This document shows positions 9,901 through 17,807 of a stretch of 55,359 nucleotides of DNA, in pieces; position 1 is the stretch's first letter; every line of letters begins with the position of its first letter. The notes below the pieces were generated by a model. The model was not told the origin of the DNA and did no database searches. It was given only the letters and a program-made list of their open reading frames with translations. The position numbers and the translations under genes were made by a program. The DNA is taken from positions 1 to 55,359 of IMG/VR virus record IMGVR_UViG_3300009177_000047. One strand, given 5' to 3'. Source of the DNA: a virus.

Positions 9901-10726
9901 TGTTTTCAACCGGCGTCGGCAGGTTGAAGAGAGCGCGCTGAAGCGTGCCCTGCTTGAACATCATGAAGAAGCCGGTGGCGGACGAGGCGTTGCCGTTCCC
10001 GTCATTCCGGTAGAACAGGTTGAAGGCGTTGGCGTAGTCGGGCTCGCGCTCGAAGAAGCCGCCACCGTCGTCGAAGTCGGCGTTGACGATTTCGAAATCC
10101 ATCGCGGTGCCGCTGGCCTTGGCCGAGAAGCCCATGTTGGCTTCCGACATTTGGTTGTTCACGCGATAGAGTTGCGTGGCGACGGAGCCAACTTGGCCGT
10201 CCTTCAGAGGCACACCGAATTGGTTGGTCGAGATGAACGCGCTGTTGAGGACGAGGACGAAGCGCTCGAACCAATCGGGATCATCCGGGTTGTCCCACTG
10301 GATGGTCGTGCTGTTCAGGTTGGTGCCGAAGCCGTCTTGCACGTCGTCGTCGGTCATCACTTCGACCAGCTTGACGAGGCCCTGTGCGCACTGGTTGCGG
10401 CGCGGGTTGTAGGAGATGAAGCGGGCTAGACGCAGGATGCTTTCGCGGGCTTCGGCCGTTTCGAGGAAGCTTTCGCGGGCGTTCAGGTCGGTCTTGAACG
10501 CGAGGGTGCCTGCCAGCCACGACAACAGGTCGATGATGGCGACGAATTCCGACGACTCGATCCAGTCGTTGAAGTTTTCGGGATAGTTCTGTTGGATATA
10601 CGCACGCAGCGCGCGGTTGATCGACGGCGGATCGCTCGCGTTGAAGTTCACATCGGTGAACGCCCGGTAGAGAACCTGCCAGTCTTGACCGGCAAATAGC
10701 TCAGATTGGCGAATGGACTGCGACAT
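6980..10726 (-). CDS. 6: baseplate wedge protein, gp6/J-like, with C-terminal Ig-like domains
   Basis: This protein has 1248 residues. The N-terminal ~900 residues fit a gp6/J-like wedge protein: FNDWIESSEFVAIIDLLSWL, then LNARESFLETAEARESILRL, and later KARAPSVYATQNRMVSGEDY. It sits directly after gp25, as in T4-like baseplate clusters. T4 gp6 is 660 residues, so this one is nearly doubled. Residues ~925-1140 carry two putative Ig (He_PIG-type) domains, each starting near a PxW and ending in a strand like RSFSI or RKFSL, and a further beta-rich domain follows. Start ATG 10726 has AGAGG upstream, just after the gp25 stop. Confidence 0.8.
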   Translation of the reverse strand: MSQSIRQSELFAGQDWQVLYRAFTDVNFNASDPPSINRALRAYIQQNYPENFNDWIESSEFVAIIDLLSWLAGTLAFKTDLNARESFLETAEARESILRLARFISYNPRRNQCAQGLVKLVEVMTDDDVQDGFGTNLNSTTIQWDNPDDPDWFERFVLVLNSAFISTNQFGVPLKDGQVGSVATQLYRVNNQMSEANMGFSAKASGTAMDFEIVNADFDDGGGFFEREPDYANAFNLFYRNDGNGNASSATGFFMMFKQGTLQRALFNLPTPVENNVLDIDTTNVNDTDVWVQTVTDSGSVIKSWSKVPAIFNENITYNNYDPVIRDIFSVLTRTDDAVSVRFSDGRFGNVPTGNIRVFYRTSNGLQYQIRPTDMSRLKLVLPYYNRRGVKKNLTLTFSLQVAVSNSVPRETDDQVKARAPSVYATQNRMVSGEDYNTFPLQSNLAVKLKAINRVYSGHSRFIDLNDPTGTYQDVDVFADDGIFFREPYNIYTEVPVSLAQSAGEIVSIYIQPTLNRQEVVNYAQDYLLHQSDEILADVNSPAGIIWNRADADVSFSSTGYFSNASTYLVEGAIVEFESNGSRVWATIANMSGDGTEPPPAGTAGPVTLSLSIPDKSTITRLIPRFNSGLDSTTTTLIETYLTDNQSFVLWFDYAVDPNSGLSSWIVTDPPVSTDFVPNATSFKVMTVDYGAGGIWSIVANGLRYVFESLKKVQWYNDGRRTVDAETGADTMDYVRVMKTNESFASHGGEPLPKNYDLAVKRIYINRNGSADPKRVTVSFADYNLNGYPDDPTTFESVSDPHNQGRYLFWQNTDLGYQPLIGVVNVFETEQLRRDLGGDAYPDGSVAFQISANSVTTRENTFWIKTSDTNAENGWVVQRAGAFTYGIGRGPNIAATWTGAPNPQEPGNPNGDSPDWQDWWEEILAPTWITPAGSLLDVTEGTQVFGTLLATDPQGLPITYLANSQLLPGGTDANGVVLDATTGVFSGLLPLADGGDQTWSFGVQATNGVISAPRSFSIRASAAVPAPEWQTDFGSIGAFLPDTVISMQFTAIDPDNRLLTYTKSSGSFPAGIFLTADGVLKGTMPLVSNATQISETYVFTLRANNGYTYTDRKFSLDLTSHSPPVWNAQVSNGVATIGYNPRLGTSLGPHGFFPTSDGSANNIYLTIVAGQGPLANANVYFANGLNFGPDLVTVPSSPPTTIRTAELYSPNVQGVANNTVINFTLRASYGSANSVVYTDQPFAIKITT

Positions 10727-10736
10727 TTATATCCTC

Positions 10737-11138
10737 TTACTGGAAGCCGAGTTCGGCATCTTGGCGGGCATCGAAATCAACGAAGAAAGTCTCGACTACC
10801 GAGAAGGGGTCATAGCTGAGGGTCATTTCGACCCGCAGACCCGCGCCCAGCTTGAAGACCTGAACATTGGTGACGCTCACTCGACTATCAGACTCACAAA
10901 TTCGGATGGCCTCCGTGACGATCAGGTCACGAATGCCGTTGTTCAGGGGCTCCATCATGTAGTCCCAGATTTTGCATCCGTAGTCTGGACGCATGACTCT
11001 TTCACCCACCCGAGTATTGAAATGGTTCATCAAGTCGATCTTGATGAGTTCAATATCGTAGTAGGTCCAGTTTTTCGTCAGAGACCCAGCACTTGTGCTG
11101 AAACCCTTGAATATATTTTGACTATCACCGGTGGCCAT
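10737..11138 (-). CDS. 25: baseplate wedge protein gp25
   Basis: This 133-residue protein is the size of T4 gp25 (132) and belongs to the gp25/lysozyme-like baseplate family, which joins the wedge to the sheath-proximal baseplate. Diagnostic stretches are ERVMRPDYGCKIWDYMMEPL and the following DLIVTEAIRICE. In related baseplates the first of these carries the conserved core R..P.fGs..... motif. The ATG is at 11138 with AAGG upstream and a late-like octamer 24 nt upstream. The gp6-like gene follows after 10 nt. Confidence 0.9.
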   Translation of the reverse strand: MATGDSQNIFKGFSTSAGSLTKNWTYYDIELIKIDLMNHFNTRVGERVMRPDYGCKIWDYMMEPLNNGIRDLIVTEAIRICESDSRVSVTNVQVFKLGAGLRVEMTLSYDPFSVVETFFVDFDARQDAELGFQ

Positions 11139-11162
11139 GCGAAACCTTACTGTAGATGTAGT

Positions 11163-11170
11163 TATTTATT
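11163..11170 (-). promoter_or_regulatory. late-promoter-like octamer AATAAATA
   Basis: AATAAATA on the minus strand lies 24 nt upstream of the gp25 ATG, matching T4 late promoter TATAAATA at 7 of 8 positions. It would drive the whole baseplate operon gp25, gp6-like and onward. Confidence 0.6.
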
Positions 11171-11202
11171 TGAGCAATAACTCCTGCTTTATTGAGATCG
11201 CC

Positions 11203-11586
11203 ATGAAAACGCAGTCCTACGTAGTGACTATTCAGAAAAAGGACGGCAGCACCGGCTTTCTGCGGAAGATGGCGGTTTCCACTAAGCGCACGTTGGCGAA
11301 CACCGGTATCACGTCGGACCCGGCGTCTGCTCGACAGTTTGAATTGGATGTTGATAAAGCGGTGGTCATCGAGTGGATGGACCGTGAACGAGAGCATCTT
11401 GCTCGGTTCGCCGATGTTGACACGATGAAAATTGCGGTGTTTGAGTGGACCGTTCTTCCGATTTCTGAGGATGACATTGAGTGGCGCACGAGTCTTCAGC
11501 GCAGCGGAGTGAATAAGCTCTCGCGGTTGGAGATCGAGGCTCTTAGCCTTGAGAAATACGAGATTGAACGTAGGCTCAGCAAATAG
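11203..11586 (+). CDS. conserved-looking soluble protein, unknown
   Basis: This 127-residue protein starts MKTQSYVVTIQ at ATG 11203; only a weak GAGAT lies upstream. It is mixed alpha/beta with a charged helical C-terminus (RLEIEALSLEKYEIERRLSK). It is somewhat A/T-richer than the structural genes around it and runs opposite to them. A 54-residue gene follows after 9 nt. I do not recognise a family. Confidence 0.6.
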   Translation: MKTQSYVVTIQKKDGSTGFLRKMAVSTKRTLANTGITSDPASARQFELDVDKAVVIEWMDREREHLARFADVDTMKIAVFEWTVLPISEDDIEWRTSLQRSGVNKLSRLEIEALSLEKYEIERRLSK

Positions 11587-11595
11587 GAGGCGTCG

Positions 11596-11760
11596 GTGGA
11601 CGACTTCTCAGAGATCGACAAGCATATCTATTTCGAAGAGCGAAACGGCTACACCTATTACATCGTGTCCATGCCGGACGGGACCACGCAAGGTGTGTGG
11701 GACCTTGCGATTGCGCGCGCTATCGTGATGACGAAGTGCCTTACGACAGACGACTCTTGA
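11596..11760 (+). CDS. 54-residue protein, unknown
   Basis: GTG 11596 follows a near-perfect AGGAGG (11585-11590) at 5 nt, which is the best evidence that this short frame is real. The product begins VDDFSEIDKHIYFEERNGY and ends in TTDDS. It is acidic and soluble. It is in tandem with 11203-11586, whose stop overlaps its ribosome binding site, and its 3' end overlaps the end of the convergent tail-fibre gene by 20 nt. Confidence 0.6.
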   Translation: MDDFSEIDKHIYFEERNGYTYYIVSMPDGTTQGVWDLAIARAIVMTKCLTTDDS

Positions 11761-13249
11761 TCTCGTTGAGTTCGGCGCGGAGTTCCTTCACCGCTTCGAT
11801 CAGAACCGCCGTCAGGTTGCCATAGGCGACGCCCAGCAAACCATTCGGTTGCTCGTGCACGACTTGCGGCACGACTTCTTGCATCTCTTGAGCGATGACA
11901 CCGACTTGTTCCGGGTTGCCCGGTAGGTCAGCGCGGTTGAACACGACACCTCGCATCGCATCGACCTTGTCCAAGGCGTTTTCGATGGTCTGGATGTTAT
12001 ATTTCAGGCTCACGTCCGAGAAGGCGACCATGTCGCCGCTGACAGTCAGGTTGCCGGACTGGTCGAGCGTAAGGCGCTGCGAGGATGCATCACCGACGTA
12101 GAGGTTGCTGCTCCCGGTCGGATTCAGATAGATGTGGCCGGTCGATTCGATAGCCGTCGTGCGGAGGTTCGATTTCACGAGGAAATTCGTCGAACCGTAG
12201 GAGCCAGACGTTTGGTAGACTAGCTCGGTGTCCGAACCGCCGATGAACAGGATATTGCTGTTCGTGATGTCGAGGTTCGCGTTCATCGTCAGCGCGCCGG
12301 ACATTGTGTCGCCGGTCTTCTGGACCGCATTCGCATCGGTGCCGCCGACATTGGCTAGAAGACCAGCAAGGCCGATGACGTTGTTCGCGACCGTGAAGAC
12401 GTTGGAGACGCCGCCGTGGTCGTTGATGTAGGCGTTCGAGACGTAGTAGGCGAAATTGCTGTTGGTGTTCGCGATGGCGTTGGCGAGATCGCTGTCGCCT
12501 TGCTCGCGGTCGAGAATTTCTTGCGCCAGAGCGTTTGCCACGGCGTTGGAGGCAGCCAGTGCAGTGTTCGCCGCATCGAGCGCCGCGTCGAGGTCGGCTT
12601 CGGCTTCGTTGGCGATGAGCAGTGCGGCGTTGGCGTTCGTGGCGGCAGTGTTGGCCGTGTCTTCCGCGCGAACGACGGCGTTCATAACGTCGTCCAATGC
12701 CTGCTGGTTGACAAAGGTGTTGTCGATCTGGGCCTGAAGGTTTGCGTCGGCCGCGATACGCGCAGACTGCTCCGTGGCGTCGGCGTTGGTCAGCGTCAGG
12801 ACGTAGCTATCGACGTAGCTCTTCGGAACGGCGTCTGTCGGGTTGGTGGGCGAGAAGCCGAGCGTCAGGTTCGTGGTGACCGTGAGCAGCGGAAGCGTGA
12901 CCAGACCCGACGGGTCCTTGGCGATGACCGTGTTCCAGCCACCGTTGTAGAATTGGATCGAAGAGACCGTGGAACTGTAGCGGATCATGCCGGTAAGAGC
13001 CGTTCCGGGGCTTCCGGTCGGCAGCACCAGCCCGCCATCCTTGTAGGTGGCGTTCAAGATCACTTCGGCGCCGTTCATAGATGCGGTCACCGCCACAACA
13101 CTGCTGTTGTCGCTATGCATCGTCTGAAGACGTTCTGTGGCCGTCTTAATGATGGAGAAGTTGTCACGGAATTGCTGTGACGACTGATCCACGTTCGGCA
13201 GCGGGAATCCCGCGTCGAAAATAAGAGGTTGGCCGCTGTCGATGCTCAT
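11741..13249 (-). CDS. tail fibre protein with C-terminal S74 intramolecular chaperone domain
   Basis: This 502-residue protein begins with a fibre N-terminus (FPLPNVDQSSQQFRDNFSII) of the type that precedes coiled-coil fibre shafts. The middle is rich in Ala/Asn heptad-like sequence (residues ~180-280). The last ~100 residues form a Peptidase_S74 chaperone: FSDVSLKYNI, then VMRGVVFN-like DAMRGVVFNR, then GVIAQEMQEV. In this family the chaperone trimerises the fibre and cleaves itself off at the Ser of the SD motif, which is present. The C-terminal helix is a coiled coil. GGAAGAG lies before ATG 13249. Confidence 0.88.
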   Translation of the reverse strand: MSIDSGQPLIFDAGFPLPNVDQSSQQFRDNFSIIKTATERLQTMHSDNSSVVAVTASMNGAEVILNATYKDGGLVLPTGSPGTALTGMIRYSSTVSSIQFYNGGWNTVIAKDPSGLVTLPLLTVTTNLTLGFSPTNPTDAVPKSYVDSYVLTLTNADATEQSARIAADANLQAQIDNTFVNQQALDDVMNAVVRAEDTANTAATNANAALLIANEAEADLDAALDAANTALAASNAVANALAQEILDREQGDSDLANAIANTNSNFAYYVSNAYINDHGGVSNVFTVANNVIGLAGLLANVGGTDANAVQKTGDTMSGALTMNANLDITNSNILFIGGSDTELVYQTSGSYGSTNFLVKSNLRTTAIESTGHIYLNPTGSSNLYVGDASSQRLTLDQSGNLTVSGDMVAFSDVSLKYNIQTIENALDKVDAMRGVVFNRADLPGNPEQVGVIAQEMQEVVPQVVHEQPNGLLGVAYGNLTAVLIEAVKELRAELNEIKSRLS

Positions 13250-13285
13250 TAAAGCTCTTCCAATCTATCGAAGTCGTAGACTGGA

Positions 13286-13293
13286 TATTTATC
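13286..13293 (-). promoter_or_regulatory. late-promoter-like octamer GATAAATA
   Basis: GATAAATA lies 36 nt upstream of the tail-fibre ATG, within the near-palindrome GGATAAATATCC (13283-13294). It lies between the stop of the Ig-like protein gene and the fibre gene, so the fibre probably has its own late promoter. Confidence 0.6.
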
Positions 13294-13302
13294 CCGCGAC
13301 GA

Positions 13303-15387
13303 TCAGGCGCTTGTGGTGTTGTATTTCGGCCTGTTGATACGGAAGAACTTGCCCTGCGTATACACGAGCGTGTCGAGGCGAACCGTGTCGCTATCGAATG
13401 TAGTCTGGCCACCATCGAACGTCGTCTGGATGCCTTGCGTCTGGAACAGCATGAAATACTGATCGAACTCGATCTCGTGGCCATGGTTGACCGGATCGGC
13501 GCTGTCCGTCGGGCGAGCGGCCGGGGGAACGCGCACCGCTAGGCGATCCAGCACTCCGGCGCCTGCGCCGGGCTTCAGGTAGGCGATAACGACTGCCGGA
13601 ACGTATCCCAGAGCCGTTGACGCATCGGTCCCGACCTGCGGGCTGGTCATCCAAAGCGGGAGATTTTCCGGCCCCGAGGGCGTGATGTTGTGGGTCATCG
13701 TCGGGTCGAGCGACGGGAAACCTAGTTTGGAAATGAATTCGTAGCGAATGTTTTTCAGGCTCGTGGGATGGATGTATGTCAGATTTGGAGCCTTAGACTC
13801 GGGATAAACCACCGGAGCTTCGAGGGGTTCGTTGTTCTGCTCCGTCCAGCCGCCAGCTTTCGCGAGTGGATCGACTACTTCGCGGTAGAGAACTTCGTAG
13901 ACGGTCTGACCGTTGATCTTCGCATAGGCCACTTTGGTGTCGCCAAGATACAACTTGATCGGGCCGTCTAGGTTCGACTGGCGCACCGTTGTTTCCAAGG
14001 TGTTTGCGTCGCCGTGGAGTGCTCCGGCGAGGAAAATGTTCATCGACGACGAGACGCCCTGCGGCCCAAAGTTGGGGTCCGTGGTTCGGAAATATTCGGT
14101 GGTCAAAATCTGCGAACCGTAATATTCTGAGAGAGGTGAAACGTCCTTCACCCGCAGCTTAAGCGTCATGTTGAAAAACGTGGCGACCGTGTATCGCGTA
14201 ACCACCTTGATCGAGAACTGGCGGTCTTGGAACGTATCGCTGACTTTCGCCCGGATCGTGAACGTGAACGTTCGGTCGGCCGGAATGTGGGCGATGATGC
14301 CCTCGATATCGCCCGTGACGGTGTTCAGCGTAAGGCCCGGCGGCAAGGGCGCGTTGGTGGAAGCGAGCGAATAGCGCACCGGCTCACCGGTCGTGCAAGT
14401 GGCGCGAACTCCCATCGGAAAAGCGCGTGCCTCTTCCATCGTGGCCAAAAGTCCGGCGGGAGTTGTCCAGATGATGAAACGCAACGGTTCTAGCGCGCTG
14501 TAAGGCGGCGCGACTTCGATCATGAAGGTCTTCGGCGTGGCGCCGGAGCCGGTCAGGATTGGATCACCATGGTTGTCGAGCATCACGACGGTGAAGAAGT
14601 ATTTTCCGAGCGCAGCATCCGTATCGACGCTGCCGCTGATGACGCCGGTGTGCTGATCGAGCACCAGACCGGGCGGCATGGTGTTGAACGGCGCGACGAT
14701 GTCGGTGGCGCCGATGAACGTTTGGACCACCAGAGTGGGCGGCAGGCCGCCAGCTTGCGTAATCCCGATTTGGAACAGGAACGGTTTTCCGCGAGTGGTG
14801 GAACCAGCGGGAACGAAATCGAACGGAGCGGGTTGTGCAGGTTGTGTCTGTTCAGGTGGAAGATTGCCCCACGACGGCGGGGTAACCTGCGTGACGGACG
14901 GTTCTGCGACGATGGAGAAGCTTCGATCCCTAAAAGTGCTGCCGTCCGTGATTCGCACGCCAAATCCGTAGGTGAGCGACGGCCCATCAGTGGGCAGGAT
15001 ACCAACCGTCCCCTCGATCACGCCCGCGCCGCTGAGAGCCAGCCCCGGCGGCAAATTGTCATGCAGCATCGTGAACGTGATTGGTTCACTGGTGGTCACG
15101 TCCACCACATCGGTGGCCGACAGGGTTTGGTGAAACTGGATCGCATTCGTAATCAGCGTGAAGCCCGTATTGGCGACAGGCTGGCTGTTAATTTCGACGG
15201 CCGTGACAAAAGCCGCGCTCGGGCCGATCAGAGCGATGGTGTTTCCCAGAGCCACAATGGTGTCGGAATCATCCCCCATGAATTTCGCCTTGCGAGAGGC
15301 GAGCAAGGTTTCGGACACGAGATCGTTCTCGGAAACCGAAGGCAGGCTGCCTGCGGGCGTTGTCCAAACGGGATAGAAGTTGACCAT
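13303..15387 (-). CDS. Ig-like repeat virion protein (tail fibre or surface decoration)
   Basis: The ATG at 15387 gives 694 residues; an upstream GTG-type extension is possible but lies across the octamer. Three putative Ig (He_PIG-like) domains are visible by repeating signatures: NLPPGLALSGAGVIEG, MPPGLVLDQHTGVISG and LPPGLTLNTVTGDIEG, each followed by a strand like RDRSFSIV or QDRQFSIKV. WTTPAG recurs at domain starts, as it does in the gp6-like extension (PTWITPAGSL). The C-terminal ~270 residues are a different, non-repeated domain. It is probably a virion surface protein that binds host or glycan; the receptor is unknown. Confidence 0.7.
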   Translation of the reverse strand: MVNFYPVWTTPAGSLPSVSENDLVSETLLASRKAKFMGDDSDTIVALGNTIALIGPSAAFVTAVEINSQPVANTGFTLITNAIQFHQTLSATDVVDVTTSEPITFTMLHDNLPPGLALSGAGVIEGTVGILPTDGPSLTYGFGVRITDGSTFRDRSFSIVAEPSVTQVTPPSWGNLPPEQTQPAQPAPFDFVPAGSTTRGKPFLFQIGITQAGGLPPTLVVQTFIGATDIVAPFNTMPPGLVLDQHTGVISGSVDTDAALGKYFFTVVMLDNHGDPILTGSGATPKTFMIEVAPPYSALEPLRFIIWTTPAGLLATMEEARAFPMGVRATCTTGEPVRYSLASTNAPLPPGLTLNTVTGDIEGIIAHIPADRTFTFTIRAKVSDTFQDRQFSIKVVTRYTVATFFNMTLKLRVKDVSPLSEYYGSQILTTEYFRTTDPNFGPQGVSSSMNIFLAGALHGDANTLETTVRQSNLDGPIKLYLGDTKVAYAKINGQTVYEVLYREVVDPLAKAGGWTEQNNEPLEAPVVYPESKAPNLTYIHPTSLKNIRYEFISKLGFPSLDPTMTHNITPSGPENLPLWMTSPQVGTDASTALGYVPAVVIAYLKPGAGAGVLDRLAVRVPPAARPTDSADPVNHGHEIEFDQYFMLFQTQGIQTTFDGGQTTFDSDTVRLDTLVYTQGKFFRINRPKYNTTSA

Positions 15388-15744
15388 ACCCTTATTTATG
15401 AGCAGCGAAAAATACACCCAGCCCATCAAATGACAGAGACTCTAAGGTCTAGCTTGAGGCTTTCTGGTGTGGACCAGTCAAGTCGCTTACCAGTGCCGAG
15501 TGACGATCCATTCATCTGGGGTTTTTTGGGATACCACTTGATCGTAAACCAAAATTCGGTTAAACGATTCAGTTACGGGCAAAATATGTCGCCCGGTGGG
15601 AACTCCCAACGTGTCCTGCGTCGCTTATTGATGGATGCATTTTCACCACTCGCTTTATCCAAACGGCTCTTCCCAATGGTGGGAATGGCCAACCAAACCC
15701 CCGCACAAAGTGTGCGCGGACAAAGACAAGGATGAGGTTCAGCG
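15388..15744. other. intergenic divergent region
   Basis: About 350 nt separate the minus-strand Ig-like gene from the plus-strand gene at 15745, with no credible ORF. It holds the octamer at 15393, a GTAAACCA motif at 15544-15551 (plus), a small inverted repeat ttccca/tgggaa (15670-15685) and a hairpin cgcaca-aag-tgtgcg (15702-15716) just before the ribosome binding site of the next gene. Confidence 0.5.
15393..15400 (-). promoter_or_regulatory. octamer CATAAATA directly before an ATG
   Basis: CATAAATA is followed by AGGGT and then the ATG at 15387. Transcription from this octamer would give a nearly leaderless message, so it may instead be an A/T-rich translation-initiation context. The same geometry occurs at 17975 and 21338. 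Confidence 0.35.
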
Positions 15745-16662
15745 ATGAATTTCAAGCTCACCTTCAATCGGCCCGCCGTTCGACAGTTCATTGAGGGCGG
15801 CGAAGGCCGTGGCCTCAAGATCAAGATCGAGAACGGGACCGTCATGTTCTCGCCTTCGCCGACCCCGGATGGGGAAGATGTGGCGAGCCTCGCTCCCAGA
15901 ACGCGCGGTGGATATGAGTCCATCGTCGAAGGGACCAGCGCCAATGAGGTGTTGAAGCACCTCAAGAACCCCGCCGGACCCTTCTTCACTCTGCGCCGCG
16001 TCGGCAAGGACTGGGTCGCCGCCGAGCCCTACAAGGGCAAGGATGCTCCCCCGAAGTTCGAACCCCACGTTCGGGTCTGGCACTCTTCTCAACCCAAGCA
16101 ATCGGTCAAGGCCACTGCGGCTCCCAAGCGCGCCGCTACCCCCAAGACCCAAGTGACCCACACCCCGGAACCGGTGGACATCGCCGAACGAGTCCGGTGG
16201 GCCTACGCCAAGCTCGGCGAAGATCGTCGCCCCGGCCGCCCGTCCCGCGAGATCGCCGAAGCCCGGCAGATCAAGGAATCGTTCGAGGCCATGGCCATGG
16301 AGTTCATCTCGAACCCCAACGGCAGCAGCATCGACGTGAAGGCGGCGGTGGATGCCTACAACCAACTCGGCGCCTTCCTGCGCACGGTGGCTCCTGAAGC
16401 CATTCGAAATGCGGAACCGAAGCCCATGGCTCCTGTTCCGATGGCACCGGCGCCCCGGCGGGGACCGAAGGCCAAGAACTTCGTCACACCGCCGACGGCC
16501 AAGGCCGCGAAGGTGACCCCGAGCCACGACGACGAGGAAGCCGAAGCTCAACGCAAAGAGGCCATGAAGAAACTTGGCCTCGAAGAGCGCGCCGTTCCGG
16601 TCTCCAAGCGCTCTCGGTCGGTCAACACCCGCGCCTTCGGCGGCGAGCGCCTGATCGCCTAG
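15745..16662 (+). CDS. Pro/Ala/Lys-rich protein, unknown
   Basis: This 305-residue protein starts at ATG 15745 with GAGG 8-9 nt upstream. Residues 1-115 look like a folded alpha/beta domain. Residues ~120-145 and 205-255 are Pro/Ala/Lys-rich linkers (for example KPMAPVPMAPAPRRGPKAKN), and a helical domain lies between them. The C-terminus is charged (DDEEAEAQRKEAMKKLGLEE). The linkers suggest a flexible, perhaps nucleic-acid-binding protein; that is inference. A strong terminator follows it, so it is a single-gene unit. Confidence 0.7.
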   Translation: MNFKLTFNRPAVRQFIEGGEGRGLKIKIENGTVMFSPSPTPDGEDVASLAPRTRGGYESIVEGTSANEVLKHLKNPAGPFFTLRRVGKDWVAAEPYKGKDAPPKFEPHVRVWHSSQPKQSVKATAAPKRAATPKTQVTHTPEPVDIAERVRWAYAKLGEDRRPGRPSREIAEARQIKESFEAMAMEFISNPNGSSIDVKAAVDAYNQLGAFLRTVAPEAIRNAEPKPMAPVPMAPAPRRGPKAKNFVTPPTAKAAKVTPSHDDEEAEAQRKEAMKKLGLEERAVPVSKRSRSVNTRAFGGERLIA

Positions 16663-16692
16663 TTTCGATACCCCTTCATGTGTGAACTTGGC

Positions 16693-16724
16693 GGCGTGTC
16701 CTTCGGGACGCGCCGTTTTTGTTT
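16693..16724 (+). terminator. rho-independent terminator
   Basis: Stem ggcgtgtcc (16693-16701) pairs with ggacgcgcc (16706-16714), with one G-T pair and a TTCG tetraloop, and is followed by gtttttgttt. It ends the 15745-16662 unit and abuts the promoter of the next gene. Confidence 0.85.
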
Positions 16725-16750
16725 GACCCGACGACACCGGTCTGTAATTT
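16723..16750 (+). promoter_or_regulatory. sigma70-like promoter for the synthetase-like gene
   Basis: TTGACC (16723-16728) lies 16 nt before TAATTT (16745-16750), directly after a strong terminator and 24 nt before the start of the next gene. The placement supports independent, probably host-polymerase-driven expression. Confidence 0.5.
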
Positions 16751-16773
16751 GGGGAACCAAATTGGAGCCCGTT

Positions 16774-17511
16774 ATGAGTCACGCTTTTTACAACGTCGGT
16801 GGTCTGCGCTTTTGGACGGAGCGAGAAATTCGCGTCCGTGACCAAGCGATTGCCACGTTGCAAGGAGAACTCAGCGCGGCTCTTCTGGGATTGAACTCGG
16901 CTTGGACTTTCCACCGCATGGAAGGCCCCCTGCTGACCCCCAGATCGTTCATCAGCCCTGCTTACGATGATAGCGACATCTTCCTGCTCGAAGCCAAGTT
17001 GGGCGACCAGCAAGCCGCTCTGAGGGCCGAGACGACGGCGTCCAGCTACCTCTACGCCGAACACCTCCTGAAGAACGGTGTGCGGCCTCCTGTGTGCGTC
17101 TGGCAGGCAGGTAAGTCGTTCCGGCGGGAAACGAACGACGGCGCCCGTGCGTCCGAACTTCGCTTCAACGAGTTCTACCAGATCGAGTTTCAGTGCATCT
17201 TCAAGTCGGACACCAAGGCCGACTACCGGGCGTGCGCTGAAGAAGCGATCTCGAAGGCGATCAAGAACATCGTCCGGGCGCCGGAGCTTCGTATGGTGGA
17301 TAGCGACCGTCTGCCCGCCTACTCGCAGCAGACGCGGGACGTGGAAGTGCCCTACGGCTATGAGCGTGTCGGCATCGCCACGAAGCTTCCGAAGTGGAAG
17401 GAGATGTGCTCCATCTCCACCCGCACGGATTTCCCGGTCGAGAACATGCTCGTGCTAGAAGTGGCTGTCGGCCTTGACCGACTGGTGGTCGTGGAGAGCG
17501 AGGCAGACTGA
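16774..17511 (+). CDS. class II aminoacyl-tRNA synthetase core, glycyl-type
   Basis: This 245-residue protein aligns by eye with the catalytic core of bacterial/archaeal-type GlyRS. It has LRAET (83-87; LRPET in GlyRS), motif 2 as QAGKSFRRET (111-120) followed by ELRFNEFYQIEF (128-139), STRTDF (215-220; QRTDF in GlyRS) and motif 3 as EVAVGLDRLVV (229-239). The motif 2 and motif 3 arginines are present. GlyRS is normally over 450 residues; the anticodon-binding domain is absent. It may be an aminoacylating or adenylating enzyme acting on a non-tRNA or minihelix target. GGAG precedes ATG 16774, and tRNA genes lie ~550 nt downstream. Confidence 0.75.
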   Translation: MSHAFYNVGGLRFWTEREIRVRDQAIATLQGELSAALLGLNSAWTFHRMEGPLLTPRSFISPAYDDSDIFLLEAKLGDQQAALRAETTASSYLYAEHLLKNGVRPPVCVWQAGKSFRRETNDGARASELRFNEFYQIEFQCIFKSDTKADYRACAEEAISKAIKNIVRAPELRMVDSDRLPAYSQQTRDVEVPYGYERVGIATKLPKWKEMCSISTRTDFPVENMLVLEVAVGLDRLVVVESEAD

Positions 17512-17807
17512 TGGCCTTCGGCCTGCTGAAGCAAAATTTTCCGGTCGGCCAGTTCGTCCGTATCGGCCAAACCACCAGTCCAGAACTCGACGGAATGATC
17601 TGCCGGGTTCTGGGCACCGCCAATTCGACCCCCGAATGCGACTTTTACATTGTCGCTTTCTCCAAGGCGCTTTCGTTCACCGACGATGTGGCCGGGGTCA
17701 TTATCGAAAGCTGCTTGGAGCCCGCCGATGACGTTGAATGCCGGAGAATGGGTGCGGCTGGAACAGGCCCTCTCGGAAGTGACGGTCAGCGGCGAGCATT
17801 TCCCTGA
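17511..17807 (+). CDS. small protein following the synthetase-like gene
   Basis: This 98-residue protein overlaps the preceding stop as TGATG, so it is translationally coupled. The first ~72 residues look folded, with beta strands (FVRIGQTTSPELDGMICRV). The last ~26 residues (RRMGAAGTGPLGS and onward) lie in an 80-nt overlap with the next gene and look like out-of-frame translation of it, so the true coding end may differ. No family is recognised. Confidence 0.5.
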   Translation: MAFGLLKQNFPVGQFVRIGQTTSPELDGMICRVLGTANSTPECDFYIVAFSKALSFTDDVAGVIIESCLEPADDVECRRMGAAGTGPLGSDGQRRAFP

